A stretch of 64,000 bases of DNA from Chamaea fasciata (taxonomy: Eukaryota > Chordata > Aves > Passeriformes > Sylviidae): assembly GCA_029207755.1 (NCBI GenBank), contig JARCOQ010000012.1, positions 2,996,001-3,060,000 of the forward strand, written 5' to 3'. Under the pieces are notes generated by a model that ran no database searches, was not told where the DNA came from, and saw nothing but the letters and a program-made list of their open reading frames with translations. Position 1 is the first letter of the stretch; each line of letters begins with the position of its first letter. A program made the translations under genes and the position numbers. Positions 12,782 through 21,600 of the stretch are shown in pieces.

Positions 12782-12992
12782 ATGCTGTCCGTGGCCGCCC
12801 GCGCCGGGCCCTTCGCGCCCTTCGTGTCCGCCGCCGCGCACGCCGTGCCCGGCCCGCGCCGCCCGCTCGCCCCGGCCGCCGCGCACCGGGACCGCAAGGT
12901 GCCGCTGGAACCGAAGCGGCTTCTGCTCTGCCGGGAGTCCCTGAGCGGCCGCGCCGCCCGCGGGGGGCTCGTCGCCTGCACCAGCCTGAACG
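12782..12992 (+). CDS. UQCRFS1: Rieske iron-sulfur protein of complex III, exon 1
   Basis: Exon 1 encodes residues 1-70 plus the first base of codon 71. The chosen ATG sits in a GCCGCC-ATG context and begins MLSVAARAGPFAP, which matches the conserved start of vertebrate UQCRFS1. The frame stays open upstream but only reaches a GTG at 12731, with no in-frame ATG, so 12782 is preferred. The exon makes up most of the mitochondrial targeting presequence: it is rich in Arg and Ala, poor in acidic residues, and carries the family-typical stretch CRESLSGRA at residues 50-58. In mammals this presequence is cleaved in the matrix and kept in the complex as a small subunit (subunit 9); whether birds do the same is not visible here. 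The donor is G|GTGCGG with GT at 12993-12994. A two-exon structure split near the presequence end is the known vertebrate arrangement. Confidence 0.93.
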
Positions 12993-14970
12993 GTGCGGGC
13001 CGGGGGAGCGGCGGCGCGGGCGGGGGCGGCGGCGGCCGGGGCTGCCTCGGGCTCGGCGGGGCCCTGCCGGCGCTCCCGGGCACCGCCCGGCCCGCCGGGG
13101 AGAGCCGGGTTCGGCCCGGCGGGCGGGGGAGCGGGGCCGGTGGGAGAGCAGGCGGGCGGGCTGCGGGGACCTGGGCCGCTCGGGCGTTTTTGAGTGTTTG
13201 ATTCTGTTGTCACCCTTGCGATTGGCAAGCGTTTACAACTACAGAGCTCGTTCAAGGGCACTTGAATGCCGGCTTCCTTTTAATGACTCTCACGGAACGG
13301 GGCGGGCTGGAGGGACCAGAGTGGGTGATCTCAGGCCGTTCTGGGTATCTCCGTCGGAGGAGACAGCTCTCGTGGTTTTTATTTTGGCGCTGAGAAAATG
13401 CAGCTGAGTTCTGCCGTTCGGGAAGGGTTTTAACTGCGGGCGCAGGAGCAGAGGGGCGCAGCGAGAGCACGCCTGCGGTGCCCGCAGCTCGGGCAGGCGT
13501 CAGGCAGGGAGTGACTTGCCCAGAGCCCGACCTGTGGCCCGAGGGCTGCGGCTCTCCCTGCCACGGTTCCCGGGGAGCTGCTGCCCAGCTCTGCGGCTGT
13601 CACCCACGGTTCGTGCTGCTTCAGCTGCTGCAGAGTGCACACGTTGAATTCTGGGAGGGCAGGGCCGGGCAGAAGATGCTCTCTAGCAAAATTAGAGGTG
13701 TGTACTTCACCTGACCCTCAGCCGTAAAGGGTTTGTTCAGGTGAAAATCCTGCAAGTCTGTAACTGACACAGCTGACATTTAAATAACATAAAACCTGTT
13801 AATTAATATCAAGCATGCTTTTCACTGAGTGTAGCAAATTTTTAGATGTTAGTCATATAACTTGTTACTAAGTGCTTTAAGTCTTGATACTGAAATAACT
13901 TAGTATGGAGCACTATCTCGGAATTTCGATTTTCAGTTTAATGTCTTTGCAGTTAAAATCTCCAGCAACTACCTTCTCAGTGCTGAGTTACCTGTAGATA
14001 AATGTAATTATCATCCTCATTATACTGCATATAAACCCCTGGGAGCTTGAGTACACTTTGAGACATCTGTAAACTTTGTGCCAACTGGCAGAAAATATAA
14101 AGACTAAATAATACTCTTCAGGTAACAGGTTGAACTCTGGCAAGTAACGTGGTCTGTCCTTGCCGTGTTCTTTTCTTTGGCTTAAAGATTTTCAGTGGGG
14201 GAAGCAGCTTTCTTTTGCTGGAGAAACTTATGGGAGGCCTTTTAGTTATCCTTCATATCCTGTTACTTGAGCACACAGGTTTGATGGGGCAGTCCCACAC
14301 GAAATTAGACGGCTGTTAGCTTTATCCCTAAAACTTCTAAAAAGTGAGCTTGGGGACTGAAGGTTTAAAATTATTTACTGTGGCTTTTAGCTAGGACAAC
14401 AATTTAATATGAAAGAGGATGCCTGATATTTTTAATTTTAAAAATGCTCAACCACACACTTAACATTATTACAGGTTATTACATTATTACAGAAGTCACT
14501 TCAGACAAAAAATAGCAAAAAAGTTTACACTGCAGATGTGCAAACTTCACTACATCAGATTTCTTCTTAGCAGCCCTTTACAAGGAAACATTTGAATGGA
14601 AAACAGATCTGTCTTTTCTGAGCTAGTCATGGTATCCTGCAGTTTTTTCTCGAGATTTATTGAAAAAACAGTTCATTTTTTTCCCAGAAGCCCAGACCTT
14701 CTCACAGATTTTCTGCACCCTGTTCAGGTTTCTTTTTCAAAGAATAAGGGGTGATGTGTGAAACTGGTTTCCCTAATCTACCAAAAATTCCCTCTGAAAA
14801 CCATTTTCATACAACTTAAGATCGAAACACTTAATTAATGGAATCCCACCCAGACTTTGGAATACCTTGTACCCACTATTCCAAAAATAGCACTCAACAA
14901 GTACGATTTCCAATGCATGGCAGTGTGTTTTATTGTCAAGTGGTGTCATTTTCTGTCCTTCCCCGTGCAG
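12993..14970 (+). other. UQCRFS1: UQCRFS1 intron 1 (phase 1, GT-AG)
   Basis: The intron is 1978 bp. It starts GTGCGG and ends in a pyrimidine-rich tract followed by CCCCGTGCAG at 14961-14970. Splicing joins the last base of exon 1 (G) to CC, giving an Ala codon, and keeps the frame into the conserved exon 2 protein. The first 180 bases are extremely G-rich and part of the CpG island. The middle is AT-rich, and a repeat copy lies at 14625-14745. An open frame runs through the acceptor from an ATG at 14838, which could mislead gene finders into a false 247-aa start. Confidence 0.88.
14625..14745. repeat. dispersed repeat unit, intronic copy
   Basis: This segment of UQCRFS1 intron 1 matches 17334-17455 closely, from AGTCATGGTATCCT through CAGAAGCCCAGA and TTTCTGCACCCTG to TCTTTTTCAAAGA. 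By eye, differences are a few substitutions and small indels over about 120 bp. On the minus strand it contains AATAAA after a T-run, so it may be the 3' part of a retroelement or LTR. I cannot name the family. Confidence 0.75.
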
Positions 14971-15581
14971 CCCCTGCCAGCGTCCGCTGTGTCCACAACG
15001 ATGTCGCGGTCCCCGACTTCTCCGCCTACCGCCGCGACGACGTGCAGGATGCCACCACATCTTCCCAAGGCAGCAGCGACTCCAGGAAGGGCTTCTCCTA
15101 CCTGATGACTGCAGCCACAGGTGTAGCTACTGCCTATGTTGCCAAGAATGTTGTCACCCAGTTTATCTCCAGCCTGAGTGCCTCTGCTGACGTGCTGGCC
15201 TTGTCAAAGATTGAGATCAAGCTGTCTGACATTCCAGAAGGCAAGAACGTGGCTTTCAAGTGGAGAGGGAAGCCCCTTTTTGTGCGTCACAGAACCCAGG
15301 CAGAAATTCATCAGGAGGCTGAAGTCGATCTCTCCCAACTGAGGGATCCACAGCACGACCTAGACAGAGTGAAGAAGCCCGAGTGGGTGATCCTGGTGGG
15401 TGTGTGCACTCACCTGGGCTGTGTCCCCATCGCCAACTCGGGGGATTTTGGTGGGTACTACTGCCCCTGCCACGGCTCCCACTATGACGCCTCTGGCAGA
15501 ATCAGGAAAGGCCCTGCTCCCTTAAACCTCGAGGTCCCAGCTTACCAGTTTGTTGGGGATGACACGGTGGTGGTCGGCTGA
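14971..15581 (+). CDS. UQCRFS1: Rieske iron-sulfur protein of complex III, exon 2
   Basis: Exon 2 encodes residues 71-273 and the stop TGA (15579-15581). The product is the Rieske subunit of ubiquinol-cytochrome c oxidoreductase in the inner mitochondrial membrane. Its mobile head passes one electron from ubiquinol at the Qo site to cytochrome c1. By alignment with the mammalian protein, mature processing falls near residues 77/78, just before [10 protein letters not shown]. The single membrane anchor spans about residues 110-136, followed by the flexible hinge SASADVLA at 140-147. The Rieske fold carries both cluster motifs: CTHLGC (C216 and H218 as ligands, C221 in the disulfide) and CPCHGSH (C235 and H238 as ligands, C237 in the disulfide). 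The total of 273 aa compares with 274 in human. No frameshift or missing key residue is seen. The intron rules out a processed pseudogene. Confidence 0.97.
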
Positions 15582-15740
15582 GAGACAAGGTGCCTGCTCA
15601 CTTCCATGTTCCTGGGAATGTACAGCACAAGGGTTAACTGAGGCATACTGTAAAATCAGAAATTAGCTATCTAGATTCTCGACCAGAGCTATGCTTGAAT
15701 GCTGTGTTCAATTTCAATAAAAACTTGGAGTGAGCACTTG
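15582..15740 (+). terminator. UQCRFS1: UQCRFS1 3' UTR and poly(A) site
   Basis: The canonical AATAAA signal lies at 15716-15721, 135 bases after the stop codon. A GT-rich tract at about 15759-15776 lies downstream of it, as expected for cleavage-stimulation binding. Cleavage should fall roughly 10-30 bases after the signal, so the 3' UTR is short, about 150-170 bases. The exact end is inferred. Confidence 0.75.
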
Positions 15741-16680
15741 TTCCTGACTTCAGATAAAGTGTATTTCTTTGTGTACAGATTTTTAGTGTGTCCAGCCAAG
15801 GAGATGCTACAGCAGGCCCAGAACACAGAGCCCTCCTGAAGGGCTGCTGATTCAAGGTAGACGTTGAGCTGCAAAGCCACAAAGAGATCTTTTAGCTAAC
15901 CTTGGTCCTGCAAATACAGTATAGAGCTGGTGCTTCACTGTGTGCAGAACAGGAGAAAAAAGGTTTGCTGTTTCTAGAACAAAGCAAAAAGACGCCAATT
16001 ATCCTGTACTTGGTGTTTTCTTCCCATTCTTTACCACTGTCTGAAAGTACTTCTGTCCTGCACTGTTGTGCTCCCTCAGTTGCAGAATAGAAACTAAAAT
16101 CCTCAGTAAGTACAGAAAAGTCCAAGAAAATTTTCAAGATGCACATAATAAAAGCTTATTCACAGTAAACTAGTAAAAAACCCAGATCACTAGAATTAAA
16201 CAGTATTAACCAGAGACTACAATGTGGTCTGACATAATACTGCTCTCTGGATATGCTGAGGGAGAGTTCTGTCTGACACCAGTTTTACAATAGAGGTATC
16301 ATTCATTTCAGGGACTCTCACAATCTATGCAAGGAGCAGTCAGTAAAAATTGAAAACCATTGCATCCAGCCTGGCTGCTGAACAACTCACATCCTACGTG
16401 CATGTAGATATTAACTCTGAAGTGAATTTTTCTTTCTGCCTCATGAAAGAGAAGAAGAAGACATTGCTTTGTTCCTCCCTTCAGGTGGATCCAGACAGCA
16501 CAAAGCTGTACCTGAAGCAAAGGGACAAGTAAAGAAAGGGTGTTGCCCATGTTACACCAAACCTAGGAACTTGTAACGTGTGTGTGGTTCAGCCAAGGCC
16601 CTGGTTCAGGCACGTGAAGTTAAAGCCAATCCTGCATTAAGACACAGATTCCGACCTGGATCCCATAAAGCCCATCCAGG
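15741..16680. other. intergenic sequence downstream of UQCRFS1
   Basis: Only short open frames are present, and no recognisable repeat or exon was found before the target duplication of the LTR at 16681. Confidence 0.5.
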
Positions 16681-16685
16681 GGAGC

Positions 16686-17198
16686 TGTAGTGGTTTGAAA
16701 GCAAAACAAATGAGAGGCTCCAAGTCAGAGATACAATTTAATGGGAAAAAAAGGAAAGAAAGTAAAATAAAATAGATCCAATAATACAAAAGACCACTGA
16801 CAGAATACAGCCTGAGCGTAGTGAAGGAAGCAGTCCAGATGAGGTGGTCTTCCTGAAGCAGTGATCCTGTAGAAAGGTCTGGTAGCTCGGGTCCTCTGGG
16901 AATCCAGTGGGTAAGCGCCCCTCTGGTGTTCAGAGTCTCAGCTTATATCCAGGCTGGAATGCTTGGTTTCTCCCTCTGGGCGGAGCATCCCACAATGGGA
17001 TGGTGAGTCCTGTGATAAGGCCTGATGGGCCCATTAACAGGAGGTAGTCCAGGAGGGGGTTATCTGTGAGCTGTGTAGCAAAGGTGCTGATGGCCCATTA
17101 ACAGAAGATAAGCCAGAGTGGAGGAGGCAGGGAGCACTGCCTCACCTGGTTTCAACAGTTCATGAAAATGGTGATAGAATAGACTTCAACCCAGGACA
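16686..17198 (-). mobile_element. solo LTR of an endogenous retrovirus
   Basis: The 513-bp segment begins TGTAGTGG and ends CCAGGACA on the + strand, with TG...CA termini. It is flanked by perfect 5-bp target duplications GGAGC (16681-16685 and 17199-17203). Orientation is minus: a TATA-like GGATATAAGC lies at 16941-16950 and an ATTAAA poly(A)-type signal at 16737-16742, in the right order on that strand. Presumed U3 carries a diverged duplication with a 64-bp period (units from 17017 and 17081, both with a CCCATTAACAG core). No gag, pol or env sequence is present, so it is a solo LTR left by recombination. Family assignment is not possible by eye, though the style resembles passerine LTRs. 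Confidence 0.88.
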
Positions 17199-17321
17199 GG
17201 AGCCCTTCATGGCTGCCAAGGAGCCAGGGCTGGGTGGGTGGCACAGTGGACACTTGGAGCTGTGGTGCAACATTCCATTAACTCCCAGTTCTGCCTCTGA
17301 CTCGGCAGCCCCAGAGATGGC

Positions 17322-17477
17322 CACAGCGTAGAGAGTCATGGTATCCTACAGGAGTTTTTCCTTGGAATTTATTGAAAAAACAGTTCACTATTTTTTCCCA
17401 GAAGCCCAGAACTTCTCAGATTTTCTGCACCCTGATCAGGTTTCTTTTTCAAAGATACCATGACTCTCTACGCTGTG
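17322..17477. repeat. dispersed repeat flanked by 24-bp perfect inverted repeats
   Basis: The left arm (17322-17345) and right arm (17454-17477) are exact reverse complements. Pairing continues outward for five more bases with one mismatch. The interior 17334-17455 is the second copy of the unit found in UQCRFS1 intron 1. The intronic copy matches the inner left arm (AGTCATGGTATC) but lacks the right arm. A foldback mobile element, or a template-switch mutation that copied the left arm to the right, would explain it. No clear target duplication is visible. Confidence 0.8.
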
Positions 17478-18090
17478 ACCATGACATGAGTAACAAGGGC
17501 AGTAACTAAGAAATGTCAACCAGCAGCTCTGTTTAACATTACCTAGCCTTAGGTGTTTGTGGTTTAGAAGGAGATTTTTTTATTTTCCACATATCTGGCA
17601 ACTTAGCAAAGCAGCAGTAACTGAGAAGTCAGACAAAACTGATAAACCTCAGATGAATGTCATCAAGAGAAATGTAAGTTTGGAGCCACTCCCATCTCCA
17701 TGCTCAGCCCCTACTAATACAGTGCCCTGAGGTGGTCCTCAGTGTGGGGTTGGTAGCAGTGGCATCCCAGGAGCAGTTTGCTCATTCCCACACCCACTGG
17801 ATGTATTGCCATCATCTGTTGGTAGTGTTTGCGATGGAAGCAGGAAAAGGGGACCCTGAGCACTTCAGCAAGGCTCACTGTGCTTAGGAAATGTGTGTAG
17901 GAGTTGTAAAAGGACACAAGTTGTGACACATAGCATGGTCTCTTAGGTAAACAGATGTATTAATATTAAATTTTCCAAATTAATGATGCTTCAATTTATT
18001 TAAGCCTTCATTTATATTTTGTGCCTATTAAAATACATAATGCTATAATCCTATTTGTAAGCAGCTAGAACTCTAGAAGGTGATAAGTAA
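17478..18090. other. non-coding stretch, nothing recognised
   Basis: The stretch is AT-rich, especially from 17940 to 18060, with only short open frames and no repeat family that I can name. Confidence 0.5.
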
Positions 18091-18094
18091 TAGC

Positions 18095-18600
18095 CTCCAT
18101 GGATTTATCAGGAACAAATCAAGTCAATGCAATCACATTTGTTGCTGTAATAGGATAACAGGCCTTGGAAACAGGGGATATTAGCAGTAGCTAGCACAGT
18201 TTTAAATCAGATTTTCACACCATCTCACAAAACGTTCTCATGTCTGTTAAGGAACCTGGCATAAATTGGAGTATTGTAGAGAACAACTGTTCCCAAAGCA
18301 GTGCTGATGGATGAGCTACCAGCAATTCCCTGTTGGAGCAACGAGTCGTGCTGTGAGGAGCTCAGTGAGAACCTGAGTCCAGCACTGCACACTGTGTTTG
18401 TTAATCAGCTGTTAGAGAAGGAGCTTTGTAAAGCTTTGGTGAACTGGGTACAGCTGGGAACCTCGATGCAAAAAGGATTAGAATTAAAAGTAAGCTGGAC
18501 AAACAACGCCCTACAAAGCCAACATGTTTTGATAGAAATGAATAGCTAGGGAGCAGGTCTACAGAAAAGGATCTGGGACAGCCGTGAAAACAAGATTGGA
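18095..18600 (+). mobile_element. old CR1/L3-like LINE relic (reverse transcriptase region)
   Basis: The order of blocks matches the reverse-transcriptase part of CR1/L3 LINEs. These are ATGGATTTATCAGGAACAAA, then AATAGGATAACAGGCCTTGG, then a decayed equivalent of the YLDFSKAFDTVSH region around 18195-18245. Further on, AGCAGGTCTACAGAAAAGGA at 18553-18572 matches downstream CR1 sequence. Frames are broken by stops and indels. It is more diverged than the CR1 tails elsewhere in the window, so it is probably an ancient insertion. Its edges are approximate. Confidence 0.6.
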
Positions 18601-21600
18601 TAGTTTATATCATTGTCAATGCATCAAATGTTAAAATAACTTGGAAGATTAAAATCTGTGGGGATAAATTATAATGTTAAAATGGAATTCTTGACACATG
18701 ACTAGGGGAAGCTGAGGGACTGGATAAATTAATGGAGGAAATAAATGACTAATTAAAGAACATCCCTGTCGTCAGAAAGTTGCAAGAGAAAAAATTTGAG
18801 GGAAGTATCACTGAATGCATGTGTTATGCTGAATTCTTTTTTAAGTGTCAGTTCATAGCCCCAGTCAGAGGTAGGTCACTGAGTTATTTGGGGTTTTTTC
18901 TGACTCATTAGAGTTGTCCTTGTATTGTTTAACATGGTGCAGCACCGAGAGGAACAACACATGGTAACTTGGTTTGCTCAAAGAGACACAGAACTGGTGG
19001 CATTTATTGTCCTAGCACTACTGGCAACCACTTTGTGTCACAGCTGTGATAGATTTTCTTCACTAACTATTTAGTATTATAACATTTTAATAACCTCAAG
19101 ACATAAATTATGACATTGCCTTGTTCTAGCAATGCATAATCAAAATGCAATGTACCACATTGTTTACTAAATGCACTTTTTCCCCCTATGACATTAGAAA
19201 TTTGAAATGAGCAATTCTGGAATTAAAGCATGTTTGAAATGCATATGTTTGTTGGTTTTACCCAGCTTCTACAGGGGCTTGGAACATGAGACAGGAGGAG
19301 AGTGTCTTTTCTGCCTGGAAATAACAGAGCATTAGCAGAAGAAAACTTCTACCTCTAACAGCAGAGTACTGATGGCTCATGTCTTTTGTCAGTCAATCAA
19401 AGAACTGGCAGCTGTACAATGGCTTCATCTTCTTCCACGCCAAGCTGAAGTTACACTCATAGAGGCAGAGCTGGGATCAGAAGGTAACAGGACAAATGAA
19501 AGGGTCTTGCTTCTGGACTTAGCACAAGCCTGTGTTTGAGTTACCTGTAGTATAAATTCTACAGTAAAAGTCACTTTTAGCAAAAATTCTACAGTAAAAA
19601 TCCCCAACACGCAAGGTTCTGTGCATAGCTTTCTGCAAGCAATCTAATGGTGTTGTTGGACACATACAGGTCAGTCTGGGGTTTTTTTTCACATTTGTAA
19701 TATGCTTAGATTTAAATGGCTTTACTTGGACGATAATATTTCCAAAAGCAGAAGCCACTATTTACTCTTTTCAGTTCTTTTAATACATCTGCTTCAGATT
19801 ACAGTACAAAATAAAAATATCTCTCTCTTAGCCACTGTACTTGATACAGACTAGGAAGATAAATAACTGCTTCAAAACATTTGTGTTTTTTCCAACTAAA
19901 TAAAGCACTGGTATTTCCTCCCAAGGCATATCTGACATTGTACATCTGACAGAGAAATTTTTGTATTCTGGTACCAGAAAAGAAAAAGCTTACCTATATG
20001 TTTATATATATTTATTGTACATGCAAATTAGTATGTGTCAGACTGTTCAAACTTTTAGCATTTAATATTTACAAGGGTATTTTCTGTATCACCTTTTGGA
20101 ATGTTGGAATTCATCCAATAATTTCTGAGCTTAACAACAGTGACACTCAGAAGAGTTGTTCATGATCATTTTTCTCTCCTCACCTTGTGCCAGTCATTTT
20201 TCAGAAATCTTTGTTTTTGAGGACGGCTTTGTATTTTGACAAATAACGTGTCCTTACTTCTAATTCATAGCAATAAATACAGGCCATTCTTACAAGCAGT
20301 CTATAAATCATCAACTTTTCAACCCAGAATTTCTTGCCGTCTCTAGGCTGTTCCACTGAGTCCAGTAAAGGTTGGCATTTCCACCACTGTTTGTCTTCCA
20401 AATTTTTTCTCGTCTCTGCCTTTTCCTTCATTTCATTTCCCAGGCAAGCACACTTCCACTTACGCCAGCAGGCATTACATCCATCAGCTTCTCTCAGACA
20501 GGAGGGACTCCATAGGCTCTGCACTGGGAGCAGTCACACCCTGAGCCCTTTATGTCAGCTGCACTCACAACCCCAGGAAAACACCCAGGGATGGATCCGT
20601 TGGGTGGGTAAAGAAAAGCCTGGAAGATAATGATAAAATCATGGAGTCTTGGTCTAGCTTGTTGTTATGGATTAGGCAGCCCTGATGTCCAGAGCCCATC
20701 AGCCTAGAAACAAGTGTTTTTCTTAAGTAATCCAGCATTTTTTCTACAAAGGAAGCATAAATATCTTCAAAGATATCTCAAGTCAGCATGAAATGAAGCT
20801 GCTGCAGTCGAAGCACAGCACACAGGAGGAGGCAAAACATCCTACAGGTGCAATGGTAGACTAAATATGCCTTATTTAAATACTAAACTGAACAGTGCTG
20901 TGAAGCTTCAATCTTTAGAGGCAAAATAAATGCCCCATGAGCAGTAATGAATTACAATTTCCCAGTTTCCAAAGCCCCACTGAGCACAGAATGGTCAGAG
21001 GCACAGTCTCTACTTTTGGACAGAGAAGATTCAGCAACCTATGAACAAAAATCTCTTGAATCTGTGACTGCATTCTTCTCATCATGTTCAGGATGTTTAA
21101 GTCATTTTCCCTTCCATTTACCTTCCACAAAGCTCAGAGGCAGCAGAAATTGCCTCATTCTGTGATTTTTAGCTGTCTTTCATTCATCGGTAGTCTTATC
21201 AGCAGTATGTTTCTCCCAGGTGAGATACAATCTATTAACATTTTTGGCAGCTTCTTGTGTGCTGCTTTTTCACTGTCTCTACCCAAGTGGGCTTCAATGG
21301 AATGCTTTTTAGCTAAAATGTGTTCGTTTGGACAATACTAAACAGTTTTCTCCACTTTCTACTGTAATTTGCTTTATCAGTACCAGAAGAAAAAAATCCA
21401 AACACTGGACATATTTGGTCTCTATCTTATATTCTTTGGACTTAGTTACAAAACAATTCTTGTTTCTGTGCATCTTTTGGAAATATCTACATGTATCTTT
21501 TCTTTCTATTTTGACATCAATTAAAACAATTAAATAATACTGACGTCCCTGATGAAAATTGTCTTTAGCAACTCATTTAACTCTCATCTAAGGATCTCAA

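Larger units (their letters stand above)
12620..13180 (+). promoter_or_regulatory. UQCRFS1: CpG-island promoter of UQCRFS1
   Basis: Base composition changes sharply from AT-rich flank to very GC- and CpG-rich sequence just after a poly-A tract ending at 12607. The island covers the region upstream of the start codon, all of exon 1 and the first part of intron 1. No TATA box is visible near the start codon, which fits a housekeeping-type promoter of a nuclear gene for a mitochondrial protein. It contains a perfect CRE palindrome (TGACGTCA, 12700-12707) and a second half-site (TGACGT, 12732-12737). A GC-rich stretch at about 12671-12687 weakly resembles an NRF-1 site. The transcription start cannot be placed from sequence alone. 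A lower-density CpG shoulder continues to about 13610. Confidence 0.85.

Noticed and set aside
12484..13261. Long overlapping minus-strand open frames (199 and 239 codons) across the CpG island, hinting at a divergent gene
   Set aside because: They are Pro/Ala/Gly/Arg-rich frames that mirror GC-rich exon 1 and cross the poly(A) run. Stop codons are rare in such GC-rich DNA, and no domain or splice pattern supports them.
12736..13407. 223-codon + strand frame overlapping UQCRFS1 exon 1 in another phase
   Set aside because: Arg/Pro-rich low-complexity translation caused by the CpG island. The true frame is fixed by the conserved UQCRFS1 protein.
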